From: Palsa-1392 sp036490335
GTDB lineage: Bacteria > Verrucomicrobiota > Verrucomicrobiia > Chthoniobacterales > UBA10450
Reading direction: 5' to 3'
DNA: 64,000 bases
Assembly (NCBI GenBank): GCA_036490335.1
Contig: DASXEB010000023.1
Coordinates: 186,001-250,000 of the forward strand
This document shows, one piece after another, positions 52,032 through 60,429 of the stretch. Position numbers and translations under genes: made by a program. The notes beneath the pieces are model-generated. The model was not told the origin of the DNA and made no database searches. It saw nothing but the letters and a program-made list of their open reading frames with translations. The number at the start of each line of letters is the position of its first letter. The first letter of the stretch is position 1.

Positions 52032-54329
52032 TCAGGGGAGGGCGAGGGAGAAGATTCCGCGACCGAAGGTGGCGGCGTAGATCGCGTCCGAAGCGGCCCG
52101 GTATTCGAGATCGGTGACGGGGACGTTGGGCAGGCCGGCCGCCGCGGCGCGCCATTTTTTGCCGCCGTTGGCCGAAACGAAGACGCCGACGTCGGTGCCG
52201 ACGTAAAGGCTGGAGCCGACGACCACGATGTCGTTGACGGGTGCCTGGGGGAGGTTGCCCACGATGCTTTTCCAGGTGGTCCCGCCATTCGCGGTGCGGA
52301 GGACGTAGGGGAGCTCGACGCCGGAACGGTAGCCGGAGAAGGTGGCGTAGGCGACGAGCGAGTTGCTCGGATCGACCGTGACGCGGGTGACCCAAGTGCC
52401 GGGGAGTTGCGATTGGTCGACGCGCGTCCAGTTTCCGCCAAGGTTGGTGGTGAACCAAAGCCGGCCGTCGTCGGTGCCGGCGAAGATGCGGTTAGGGTCG
52501 GTGTTCGCCGAAGCGACGGTGGTGACGGTGCCGAATGGGTAATCCGGGTCGCGCCCGGGCCCGCCGGTGAGGTCGGGGCTGATGACCGACCAGTGAACGG
52601 CCGAGTCGTCAGAACGGTTGACTTCGTTGCCGGCGTAGTAAAGGACGGCGGGGTTGCTTGGGTCGAATTGGAGTGGGGTGAGCCAATTGCGGCGGGAGGA
52701 GCCGGTCGAGCCGGTGAAGTCGAAGGAGGAGGTGCCGCCGTTGGTCGAGCGATCGCACTCGCCATACTGGCTGCAGCCGTAAACGTTGTTTTGGTTACTC
52801 GGATCGATCAGCGCCTCGAGCCCGTCGCCGCCGATGTAAGTGTTCCACCCGGTGCCGCCGCCGTAGGAGCGGTTGACGCCGTTGTCCTGCGCGCCGCCAA
52901 CGACGCGGGTGGCGTCCTGTTCGCTCACATCAACGCTGTAGAACTGGGTGAAAGGCTGGCTGAGGCCGAAGGTCCATTGGTTGTTCGAGCCGTTGCTGTC
53001 GGAGCGATAAGCGCCGCCGTCGTTGCCGAGGTAAACGCGGCCGGAAACTTTGAGGTCCCAGGCCATGGCGTGATCGTCGGCGTGCGGAGCGAACTGGGCG
53101 GTGAAGGTGGAGCCGCTGTCTTTCGACTCGCAGAGCTCGACTCCGGCGCCGAAGACGTGGGTTTCGTCGAGCGGATCGACCCAGAGACGACCGAACCACC
53201 AACCGTAGGTGGATTGCGCTCCCGACAAGGTTGATTCGTTGGAGACGACGGTCCAGGAATTGCCGCCGTCGGTGGATTTGTAGAAACCCTGGAAGGGCCC
53301 GCTCGTCTGGTTAACGATCGCGTAAAGGCGTTGCGAATCGGAGGCGGCGAGGGCAATGCCGATCCGGCCGACCGTTGATGAGACAGCAGGCAGGCCTTTG
53401 GTCAGGCGCTGCCAGGTGCTCCCGCCATCGGTCGTGCGGTAAACTCCGGAGCCGACCCCGCCGTAGGTGCGCAGATCGGGTTGGCGGAAGTGGTCCCACA
53501 TCGCGGCGAAGACGCGCTGGGTGTTGGTCGGATCAATCGCGAGGTCGACGGCGCCGGTCGTGTCGTTGTCCCCGGCGAGGACTTGGTTCCAGGTGGTGCC
53601 GCCGTCGGTCGATTCGTAAACTCCGCGGTCGCCGCCCGGGATGTAAAGGCTGCCGGCGGCGGCGACAAAGATGCGCTGGGGGTTTGTGGGATCGACGGCG
53701 ATCCGGCCAATGGCTCCGGATTCGGCCAGCCCGACGAACTGCCAGGTCTTGCCCGTGTCGGTGGAACGATAAATACCCTGTCCGCCGTAGGTGATGCTGC
53801 CGCCGCCGGGGTTGGCTTCGCCGGTGCCGGCGAAGAGCGTGCCGTCGGAGGTGATGGCGAGCGCGCCCATCGCCTGGGGATTCGCGGCCGGCCAGATGGA
53901 GGTGAAATGCGCGCCCTTGTCCTTGCTTTTCCAGACGCCGCCCGTCGCCGCAGCGACGTAGATTGTGTCGGCGGCGGTCGGATCCACCGCGATGTCGACG
54001 ATGCGTCCGCCGATGTTGGTCGGGCCGACAAAATGCCAGCGCGCTTTCGCCTGTCCCAGCGGGCCGGTCTCCTGTTCCGCAACATTATTAAGCGCCGCGG
54101 CCTCAGCGGCGGCTTTCTCCAGGGCGCCGGCAGGGATTCCGCCGTGGATCACCCGTTGGCTGATATACCAATCTTCTGGCGGGCTCTCTTTTTCATGCTC
54201 GCGGCCGCGCCGCTGGTCGCCGTCGCGTGAAAAGCCGAGCAACGGGCGAAGAATAAACGCGCCCATCGCCAGCACGAAGATCGCCAGAACGGCCAGGATT
54301 GGGAGACGCGCGGTCTTAATTGTTTTCAT
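52032..54329 (-). CDS. Large BNR/sortilin-type beta-propeller protein
   Basis: 765 residues from ATG 54329; the frame from 54812 reads through unrelated antisense sequence. One N-terminal membrane helix (about residues 8-30) anchors it. The rest has many BNR/Asp-box repeats such as YRSTDTGKTW, YESTDGGTTW, YRTTDGGSTW and YKSTDGGNSW, which fold as beta-propellers (WD40/VPS10-like). No catalytic motif seen. The gene is free of the octamer. Confidence 0.85.
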   Translation of the reverse strand: MKTIKTARLPILAVLAIFVLAMGAFILRPLLGFSRDGDQRRGREHEKESPPEDWYISQRVIHGGIPAGALEKAAAEAAALNNVAEQETGPLGQAKARWHFVGPTNIGGRIVDIAVDPTAADTIYVAAATGGVWKSKDKGAHFTSIWPAANPQAMGALAITSDGTLFAGTGEANPGGGSITYGGQGIYRSTDTGKTWQFVGLAESGAIGRIAVDPTNPQRIFVAAAGSLYIPGGDRGVYESTDGGTTWNQVLAGDNDTTGAVDLAIDPTNTQRVFAAMWDHFRQPDLRTYGGVGSGVYRTTDGGSTWQRLTKGLPAVSSTVGRIGIALAASDSQRLYAIVNQTSGPFQGFYKSTDGGNSWTVVSNESTLSGAQSTYGWWFGRLWVDPLDETHVFGAGVELCESKDSGSTFTAQFAPHADDHAMAWDLKVSGRVYLGNDGGAYRSDSNGSNNQWTFGLSQPFTQFYSVDVSEQDATRVVGGAQDNGVNRSYGGGTGWNTYIGGDGLEALIDPSNQNNVYGCSQYGECDRSTNGGTSSFDFTGSTGSSRRNWLTPLQFDPSNPAVLYYAGNEVNRSDDSAVHWSVISPDLTGGPGRDPDYPFGTVTTVASANTDPNRIFAGTDDGRLWFTTNLGGNWTRVDQSQLPGTWVTRVTVDPSNSLVAYATFSGYRSGVELPYVLRTANGGTTWKSIVGNLPQAPVNDIVVVGSSLYVGTDVGVFVSANGGKKWRAAAAGLPNVPVTDLEYRAASDAIYAATFGRGIFSLALP

Positions 54330-54470
54330 TTTGTTTGGAAATCTGCGGACCAATCTTGAGAGTGCATGAATGGACGAGTCTGTTCCATGGAGGCGGCAGA
54401 CGTCAAGTTGCTCATGCGGCTGATGAGACCGCCGGTTTGACTCGGCCGCCAAACCTACGACAACAAAAGC

Positions 54471-55265
54471 ATGCGCCGCTATCTCGAGATTTATTCGATC
54501 ATGCTGCGCAACTCGCTCATCCGCGAGCTGAGTTTCAAGGCGAATTTTCTTCTCTGGATGCTGGTTGAGGTGCTCTGGTTCTGCGGGCAGATTCTTTTTT
54601 TCAGCATCATTTTTGGGCAGGTCAACGAGATCGGCGACTGGACGAAATGGGAGGTCGTGCTCCTCGTCGGCACGCACCAGATCATCGGCCAGATTTTCCA
54701 AGCCTTCTTCTTCGTCAACATCGCGAACGTGCCTGAGCTGGTTCGCACGGGGAAGCTCGACTCGCTCCTCGTGCTCCCGATCGACAGCCAGTTCGCGGTC
54801 TCGACGAAACAATTCGGCCTCGACAGCATCGTCAACGCGCTCATCGGCGCGGCGGTCGTCGTGCTTTCACTCGTCAAGCTGCACGTCATGCCCGGGCCGG
54901 GCGCGATCGCGCTTTATCTCGTCGCGCTCGGCTTCGGGGTCGCGATTCATTATTCGATCATGCTCACGCTCGCCGCGGTCAGCTTCTGGATCGTTAGGGC
55001 ACAGGGATTGGTTTACGGCTACTTCAATTTTCTCAACATCGCGCGCTACCCGGACGTGATTTTCCCGCAGCTCTTCCGCTTGTTTTTCGGCTGGATCATT
55101 CCGGTCATCATCGTCGCGAACATTCCGGCGCGGCTGCTCATCAAATCGTTAGGCCAGCCGGCCCTGCTCATGCTCCATCTCGTCATCGCCGGCTCGCTCG
55201 TGACTCTACTCAGCCGCGCTTTCTGGCACTGGGCGCTGCGCCATTACTCGAGCGCGAGCTCTTGA
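54471..55265 (+). CDS. ABC-2 family transporter permease
   Basis: Protein of 264 residues, six membrane segments. YLEIYSIMLRNSLIRELSFKANFLLWMLVE is the usual start of the DUF990/ABC-2 permease group. It has no ATPase partner downstream; two-component systems of this type have an ATPase and often a second permease. The substrate cannot be inferred. Confidence 0.8.
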   Translation: MRRYLEIYSIMLRNSLIRELSFKANFLLWMLVEVLWFCGQILFFSIIFGQVNEIGDWTKWEVVLLVGTHQIIGQIFQAFFFVNIANVPELVRTGKLDSLLVLPIDSQFAVSTKQFGLDSIVNALIGAAVVVLSLVKLHVMPGPGAIALYLVALGFGVAIHYSIMLTLAAVSFWIVRAQGLVYGYFNFLNIARYPDVIFPQLFRLFFGWIIPVIIVANIPARLLIKSLGQPALLMLHLVIAGSLVTLLSRAFWHWALRHYSSASS

Positions 55266-55402
55266 TTTCGGCCGAACATTTGCGACGAAAAATCTCGCGC
55301 GAAATCGCGCCGAAACCGCTTGCGCCCAAATTGAATTGCCCTTAATTAAGCCTCCCCTTTTGCCCGAAAACGCGCGAAGGCGGGAGTTGCCCACCGAAAT
55401 TT

Positions 55403-56218
55403 ATGGCCAAGTCCAAGAAATCTCACGCTCCAAAAAAGTCCGCGAAGAAAAAAGCGCCGCCGAAAAAAAGCGCGCCGAAGCGGAAGGTTGCGCCTGCGAA
55501 GAAAAAGCCGGCAAAGGCTCGCGCTGTCGCTCCGCGCAAAAAAGCGATCGTCGCCAAGAAGGCGGCGAAGCCGCGAAAAAAAACGACGCCGCGCGCCGCG
55601 AAAAAGCCGGCCCCGCGGAAAAGCGTCAGGCCTTCGAAAAAGTCCACCCGTTCACGCGCCGCAAAACCAGCCGCGCGAAAATCGCATGGCCGAAACGGCA
55701 GCGAATCGCAAAACATCATCGGCCGGCAGACGAAGACGAAAGAGCGCCGGCTCGATCCTTTCACTCGCGGGCAAAAAGAGAAGCTCCTGCAGTTGCGCGA
55801 CGCGATGGTCGATTCGATGGCCGGCGTGGCGCAGGATACTTTGCGTGCGCGCGCCGAGGGGAGCGAAGCGTCGGCGTTTGGCATGCACCAGGCCGACGCC
55901 GGCAGCGACGCTTACGATCGGGATTTTGCCCTCAGCCTTTTGTCTCAGGAACAGGACGCGCTTTACGAAATCGACGAAGCGATCAAGCGCATTGAGCTCG
56001 GCACCTACGGCAAGTGCGAGATGTCGGGCAAACCGATCGCCCACGCTCGCCTCGAAGCGATTCCGTTCGCGCGTTTCACCGTCGAATGCCAGTCGCAGTT
56101 GGAAAAACAAAGCCGCGCCTCGCGCGTCCGGCAGTCAGTCACGTCGCTTTTCGGCCTGACCGATGACGAAGCGCGCGAAGGCGAAGAAGAAGAAAAGGCC
56201 GAGGAGACCAAGGAATAA
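55403..56218 (+). CDS. Lys/Ala-rich histone-like tail fused to DksA/TraR-type domain
   Basis: Protein of 271 residues. Residues about 1-100 are rich in Lys, Ala, Pro and Arg (KKSAKKKAPPKKSAPKRK and similar), like bacterial histone H1-type tails. A DksA/TraR-type domain follows (SDAYDRDFALSLLSQEQDAL, IKRIELGTYGKC). The zinc finger is degenerate: CEMSGKPI has Ser in place of the second Cys and the second pair reads RFTVEC, so only two of four cysteines remain. It may bind RNA polymerase and nucleic acid. It opens an operon with L33 and S18. Confidence 0.85.
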   Translation: MAKSKKSHAPKKSAKKKAPPKKSAPKRKVAPAKKKPAKARAVAPRKKAIVAKKAAKPRKKTTPRAAKKPAPRKSVRPSKKSTRSRAAKPAARKSHGRNGSESQNIIGRQTKTKERRLDPFTRGQKEKLLQLRDAMVDSMAGVAQDTLRARAEGSEASAFGMHQADAGSDAYDRDFALSLLSQEQDALYEIDEAIKRIELGTYGKCEMSGKPIAHARLEAIPFARFTVECQSQLEKQSRASRVRQSVTSLFGLTDDEAREGEEEEKAEETKE

Positions 56219-56223
56219 CGAAC

Positions 56224-56397
56224 ATGGCCCAGGAAATCATCACGCTCGAATGCACGGAGGCGAAAGCCGCCGGCATGCCCGCGTCGCGTTACATGACGAC
56301 GCGCAATAAAAAAAGCCCGCGCACGCCCAACCGCCTGGAAAAGAAAAAATACAATCCGTTCATGAGGCGGCACACGCTTCATCGCGAGACGAAGTAA
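56224..56397 (+). CDS. rpmG: 50S ribosomal protein L33
   Basis: 57 residues: ITLECTEAKAAGMPASRY, TTRNKKSPRTPNRLEKKKYNP and FMRRHTLHRETK are L33 features. There is one Cys in the N-terminal part and none near the C-terminus, so a zinc-binding CxxC pair is lacking (the C-minus type). It lies 5 bases after the DksA-like gene and 1 base before S18. Confidence 0.95.
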   Translation: MAQEIITLECTEAKAAGMPASRYMTTRNKKSPRTPNRLEKKKYNPFMRRHTLHRETK

Positions 56398-56398
56398 C

Positions 56399-56638
56399 AT
56401 GCAACCGAAAAACGCCAAACGCCGTTCCGCTTTCCGCCGCGCCAATCGCACCATGCCGCGCCGCCGCATCGATATCGCGGCCGAGGCGATCGATTACAAG
56501 AACCCTGATCTGCTGCGCAAATTCGTCAGCGAAAGCGGCAAGATCCTGCCGCGCCGCGTCACTGGCATGCCGGCGCACATGCACCGCAAAATCACCCGCG
56601 AGATCAAGCGCAGCCGTTCCGTGCTGCTGATGAAATAG
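56399..56638 (+). CDS. rpsR: 30S ribosomal protein S18
   Basis: 79 residues: RRRIDIAAEAIDYKNPDLLRKFVSESGKILPRRVTGMPAHMHRKITREIKRSRSVLLM matches S18 throughout. Unusually it is in an operon with a DksA-like gene and rpmG rather than with rpsF, ssb and rplI. Confidence 0.96.
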   Translation: MQPKNAKRRSAFRRANRTMPRRRIDIAAEAIDYKNPDLLRKFVSESGKILPRRVTGMPAHMHRKITREIKRSRSVLLMK

Positions 56639-56652
56639 CGCCAGACTCGCGC

Positions 56653-56680
56653 TCGTTAGGCCTCGTTAGGCCTCGTTAGG
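56653..56680. repeat. Three octamers in tandem at 10-bp spacing
   Basis: CTCGTTAGGC repeated three times without gaps (octamers at 56653, 56663, 56673), in the intergenic space after rpsR. The octamer is therefore iterated where no reading frame requires it. Confidence 0.95.
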
Positions 56681-56693
56681 CGGCAACGCCGCC
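56679..56693. terminator. GC hairpin between convergent genes
   Basis: GGCGGC (56679-56684), loop AAC, GCCGCC (56688-56693). It lies between the ends of rpsR and the cupin gene, directly after the tandem octamers. It lacks a T-tract on either strand, so a terminator role is only plausible. Confidence 0.35.
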
Positions 56694-56698
56694 GCCGC

Positions 56699-57043
56699 TT
56701 ACTTGCGTTCGTCCTGATGCGCGTGCGCGGGCGGACTGGTCGCTTCAACCGCGGTGAAGTTCTCGAGGATCTTGTAAGTGTGCAAAGCGTTCTTCGGCAC
56801 CGCCCAGGAATCGCCCGCGTTCAAAATCAACGTCTGGCCTTCGATGTGCAGCTCGGCTTTGCCCTTGATTACGTAGCCGACCGCTTCGTAAGGATGTTTC
56901 GCGACGGGCTTCTTGTCGTTGGGCTGCTCGTTTTCCCACAGCCGCATCGCGACGTGAGTCCCGGAGGCGAGAAACTTTTCGCCCTCCGGCCCGCGCGGCG
57001 AAAATTGGGAAGTAACTTTGGTGACGCTCGTGTCTTTCATCAC
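56699..57043 (-). CDS. Cupin-domain protein
   Basis: 114 residues, single-domain cupin: HPYEAVGYVIKGKAELHIEGQTLILNAGDSWAVPKNALHTYKI covers both conserved motifs. Metal and substrate unknown. Stands alone, convergent with rpsR. Confidence 0.85.
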   Translation of the reverse strand: MMKDTSVTKVTSQFSPRGPEGEKFLASGTHVAMRLWENEQPNDKKPVAKHPYEAVGYVIKGKAELHIEGQTLILNAGDSWAVPKNALHTYKILENFTAVEATSPPAHAHQDERK

Positions 57044-57093
57044 TGATTGATTCGCGCCCGCCGCCGCGCGAGGCCGTGCCTAACGAAAAGTGC

Positions 57094-57456
57094 TCAGGCC
57101 TTGCGCGTTCGTTCGCCCTGCTCGATCAACTTCCAGAATTCTCTCGTCTTCCCGAGTTGATCGTCCTCCGCCATCGGCAGCTTTGAGCGGAAAAGAAAAT
57201 CTCGCAGCGTGTTTTTGTGCAGCACGCGATGCACCGTCACGCCCTCCGGACTGCGCTCGAAATAAATCCGGTAATCTTTCGCGCGGTAGCGGTGCAGCTT
57301 CTTTCCCTCGCGCTCGATCACGCCGAAACGTTTCGCGTCGAGATTGTCGAGGTCCTCGGGCAGAATTTGAAATTCCGCGAGCAGCTCGAGCTGGAGCGTC
57401 TTCGGCAACGCCGCCATTTCCGCCGCGCTCAGCTCGTTGAAAATGATCTGGAACAT
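57094..57456 (-). CDS. RelE/ParE-like small protein
   Basis: About 120 residues from ATG 57456 (frame open to 57495). FQIIFNELSAAEMAALPKTLQLELLAE and LHRYRAKDYRIYFERSPEGVTVHRVLHKNTLRDFLF follow the RelE fold pattern (RxxxxxYRIxF...VxxVxHK). No antitoxin gene is adjacent, and it is 8 bases from alr, so it may be a domesticated member. Toxin activity is not established. Confidence 0.7.
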   Translation of the reverse strand: MFQIIFNELSAAEMAALPKTLQLELLAEFQILPEDLDNLDAKRFGVIEREGKKLHRYRAKDYRIYFERSPEGVTVHRVLHKNTLRDFLFRSKLPMAEDDQLGKTREFWKLIEQGERTRKA

Positions 57457-57463
57457 CGCGGCC

Positions 57464-58555
57464 TCACAAATACACGCGCCGCACCCGGCTGCCAATGCCG
57501 GTGAAAATCTCCCACGCGATCGTGCCCGCGCGCGCCGCGATCTCGGCCGCGAGAATTTCCTCCTCGCCCTGTTTGCCGATCAACACCGCCTCGTCGCCGA
57601 GCTGAACGTTCGGCAGGTCGGTCACATCGACCATCGTTAGGTCCATCGTGATTCGCCCGAGGAGCGGACGGCGTTTCCCGCCGATCAAGACCGCCGCGTC
57701 GCGACCCGAAAGCGAGCGTGGATAACCGTCCGCGTAGCCGGCGCCGATCGTCGCGACTCGCGTCGCCCGCGAGGTCGTGAAAGTGCGGCCGTAACTAACG
57801 CTTCGGCTGGCCGGCAACTCACGGAGCAGGACGATCCGTGATTTCAAAGTCATGACGGGTTGCAAAAATTTCTGTTCGTTAGGCAAAGGCGAGCTGCCGT
57901 AAAGCATCAGGCCGGCTCTCACGATCTCGAAACAATGTTGCGGGAAAGCGAGGATGCCCGCGCTCAACAGGACGTGAACCTTGAAAGGAGCCGGGACGCG
58001 CCGGCGCATTTGTCCGACCAGTTCGGAAAAGTTCCGTAGTTCCGCTTCTGTGAACTTTCGGTCTTCATCCGCAACCGGCAAATGAGTCGAAACGCTGTGC
58101 AGTTTTATTCCCGCGGCCGCGATTTTGTCCAATTCAGCAATCGCGTCATCCTGCCAGCAACCCATCCGTCCCATTCCGGTGTCGATCGCGAAATTGATCC
58201 CGCTTGGATTTTGCGCGAAGCCGTGCGCTTCTGCGAAACTGGAAACGGAGGGAATGAATCCGGCTTCTATGATCGTCAGGCGTTCGTCCAAAAGCGCCGG
58301 CCCGAGAATCAAAATCGGTTGCGAAATTCCGCCTGCACGCAGCTCGATCCCTTCGTGCACGTTCGCGACGCCGAACAGATCCGCTTCCTCGCGCAGCGCG
58401 CGCGCGCACTCGACCGCGCCGTGGCCATAGCCGTTGGCTTTCACGACTGCGAGCAGCTCCGCGTCGGCGCATCGCGCGCGTGCGACGCGAGCGTTGTGCC
58501 GCAAGGCGGCGGGATCGATTTCGGCCCAGCAGCGTTCTTTGCCTAACGAGTCCAT
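57464..58555 (-). CDS. alr: Alanine racemase
   Basis: 363 residues. AVVKANGYGHGAVECARAL contains the PLP lysine (about residue 39), and VATIGAGYADGYPRSLSGR is the region near the second catalytic tyrosine. It makes D-alanine for peptidoglycan. It begins MDSLG from an octamer, and overlaps the tsaB stop. Part of the alr-tsaB-tsaE-thiL-CPBP-sppA block, all on the minus strand. Confidence 0.95.
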   Translation of the reverse strand: MDSLGKERCWAEIDPAALRHNARVARARCADAELLAVVKANGYGHGAVECARALREEADLFGVANVHEGIELRAGGISQPILILGPALLDERLTIIEAGFIPSVSSFAEAHGFAQNPSGINFAIDTGMGRMGCWQDDAIAELDKIAAAGIKLHSVSTHLPVADEDRKFTEAELRNFSELVGQMRRRVPAPFKVHVLLSAGILAFPQHCFEIVRAGLMLYGSSPLPNEQKFLQPVMTLKSRIVLLRELPASRSVSYGRTFTTSRATRVATIGAGYADGYPRSLSGRDAAVLIGGKRRPLLGRITMDLTMVDVTDLPNVQLGDEAVLIGKQGEEEILAAEIAARAGTIAWEIFTGIGSRVRRVYL

Positions 58556-59145
58556 GGTGTCGCTTTCGGCGTCGTGATGTAAGGAGCGCGCAGATAAATC
58601 GGCTCAAGCGGCTCGTTGCTTGCCGGCGCGTCGGTCGCGAGTTCGGAAAGGATCAGCGCGGACGGCCACGCGAGCGTCGCCGAGCTGAATGCGGCCAGCG
58701 GGCGCGACGTGAGCACGGGCAAATGCGGCGATTTGCCTAACGTTGCGCGCAGTTCGTCTTCGCTGACGAGCGATGGGCCTTGCAAACATCGGTGCTCCTT
58801 CACGTGCGCAAAAAAATAGCTGCCGCGCCGTGCGTCGCCGATCGCGAAATATTCGGCCGGTTCGAACGCGCAAATCGACGGCAGGCCAACGACGCGCGCG
58901 TTCGCTGCTGCCCGCAAACCAAGCGCGGTCGCGATCGCGATGCGAATGCCGGCGTACGACCCGGGACCGACACCGACCGCGATGATGTCGGGCAATCCGC
59001 ATTCCTCTCGGATGGCGCGCAAATTTTCAAAAAACAAGGCGGAGTCCTGACGATCAGCAGGAAATTGCCTAACGACCGGCTCGCCGGCGCCGCGGAATGC
59101 GATGCTGCCGCGCGGCGATGACAACTCGAGGGCGAGAGTTTTCAT
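58543..59145 (-). CDS. tsaB: tRNA t6A modification protein TsaB
   Basis: 200 residues from ATG 59145. KTLALELSSPRGSIAF and VGVGPGSYAGIRIAIATALGLRAA are the TsaB signatures. It works with TsaD, TsaE and TsaC to make threonylcarbamoyladenosine in tRNA. TsaE is the adjacent gene, overlapping by 4 bases. The stop codon is in an octamer shared with the alr start. Confidence 0.93.
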   Translation of the reverse strand: MKTLALELSSPRGSIAFRGAGEPVVRQFPADRQDSALFFENLRAIREECGLPDIIAVGVGPGSYAGIRIAIATALGLRAAANARVVGLPSICAFEPAEYFAIGDARRGSYFFAHVKEHRCLQGPSLVSEDELRATLGKSPHLPVLTSRPLAAFSSATLAWPSALILSELATDAPASNEPLEPIYLRAPYITTPKATPWTR

Positions 59146-59561
59146 TTTTCGGCCTCGATGATTTCGCGCGCGTCTCCTTCGATCGCGACGAGGTCGATCC
59201 AGCGCGTTCGCTCGGGCAATAATTCGGGAAAACGATCGGCCCATTCGACGACGACGACGCCGCGCGCCTCGAGATATTCTTCGAAACCGATTTGCTCCAG
59301 CTCCGCGCGTCGCAGGAGGCGATAAAAATCGAAATGAAAAACCGGGAGACGGCCGGCGCGATATTCGTGCAGCAAGGTAAAGGTCGGGCTGGTCACCACG
59401 TCGCCGCTCGCGCAACCGGCGACGAGGCCCTTGACGAAATGCGTCTTGCCCGCGCCGAGCGCGCCGCGCAAAGCGACAACGTCGTTAGGCTGAAGCGCGC
59501 GCGCCCAGTCGCGGGCGAAGGCGACGGTCTCATCCACGCTATGCGAAATGATCGTAGCCAT
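59142..59561 (-). CDS. tsaE: tRNA t6A ATPase TsaE
   Basis: 139 residues. GALGAGKTHFVKGLVAG is Walker A, SPTFTLLHEYRAG the switch region and HFDFYRL the conserved helix. It supplies ATPase activity for the t6A complex. Its ATG is 23 bases inside the thiL gene's end. Confidence 0.95.
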   Translation of the reverse strand: MATIISHSVDETVAFARDWARALQPNDVVALRGALGAGKTHFVKGLVAGCASGDVVTSPTFTLLHEYRAGRLPVFHFDFYRLLRRAELEQIGFEEYLEARGVVVVEWADRFPELLPERTRWIDLVAIEGDAREIIEAEK

Positions 59562-60429
59562 GGAAAGATTGGCGGTTCTTGCTTTTCGTTAGGCGAACGA
59601 GCCGGCCGATTCGCGTGAGCGACAGGCGCGGAAATGTTTTGCGCCAGGATTTTTCGAGCGCCGCGCCGTCGTTAGGCGGAAGGGCGAAGAGCAGCTCGTA
59701 ATCTTCACCATCGTTGATCGCAGCGTCGATTGCGCAGCCGCGATTGCGCGGCAGCGCCGACTCGTCGATTTCGAAATCGAGTTCGCTCGCGCGCGCGAGA
59801 CGAGGCAGATCGGCGCCGAGGCCGTCGCTCAAATCCATCATGGCATGAATTTGAAAATGCGAGGCGAGCCAGCGCGATTCTTCGATCCGCGGCTTGAAAT
59901 CGAGATGCTTTTTCCGGAGCGATCCGCCAAGTTTGCCGGTGACGTAGAGAAAGTCGTTCGCCTTTCCGCCGTCGCGTGAGACGGCGCGATTTTTTTCGAC
60001 GACGCCGATCGCGCTTACGGACACGACCGTTGCCGCCAAAGTCCTGCTCGTTTCGCCGCCGACGATAACGACGTCGAAGCGGTCTGCGACCGATTGCAGG
60101 CCGCGATAAAGCCGGCGCGTCCAGGCCGCGGTTTGGTCGCGCCTAACGATGAGTGTGACGAGCGCAAAACGGGGCAGGCCGGACATGGCGGCGAAATCGC
60201 TCAGGACCCGCGTCATCGCTTTCCGGCCGACGGCGAAGGGCGACTCGTTAGGCAAGAAATGGACGCCTTCGACCACGCAATCGGTTTTCAAAAGCAGAAA
60301 ATAATCCTCGCCTGCATTTTCGACGACGGCGCAATCGTCGCCCGGGCCGATCACGACGTCGCGGCGCGATTTCAGTTGCCTAACGAGTGTCGCAATCAGC
60401 CGGTCTTCGCCCAGCTCACGCAGCTTCAT
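59539..60429 (-). CDS. thiL: Thiamine-monophosphate kinase
   Basis: About 296 residues from ATG 60429. IGPGDDCAVV, LKTDCVVEGVHF and DLSDGLGADLPRLARAS are ThiL motifs. It phosphorylates thiamine monophosphate to the diphosphate. ATGA overlap with the CPBP gene upstream (60426-60429). Confidence 0.93.
   Translation of the reverse strand: MKLRELGEDRLIATLVRQLKSRRDVVIGPGDDCAVVENAGEDYFLLLKTDCVVEGVHFLPNESPFAVGRKAMTRVLSDFAAMSGLPRFALVTLIVRRDQTAAWTRRLYRGLQSVADRFDVVIVGGETSRTLAATVVSVSAIGVVEKNRAVSRDGGKANDFLYVTGKLGGSLRKKHLDFKPRIEESRWLASHFQIHAMMDLSDGLGADLPRLARASELDFEIDESALPRNRGCAIDAAINDGEDYELLFALPPNDGAALEKSWRKTFPRLSLTRIGRLVRLTKSKNRQSFHGYDHFA

Noticed and set aside
54330..54812. N-terminal extension of the BNR protein from 54812
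   Set aside because: The extension is charged antisense sequence over the ABC-2 permease gene; the membrane-anchor start is at 54329.
57094..57456. Toxin-antitoxin locus
   Set aside because: The RelE-like gene lacks an adjacent antitoxin and sits in a housekeeping block.
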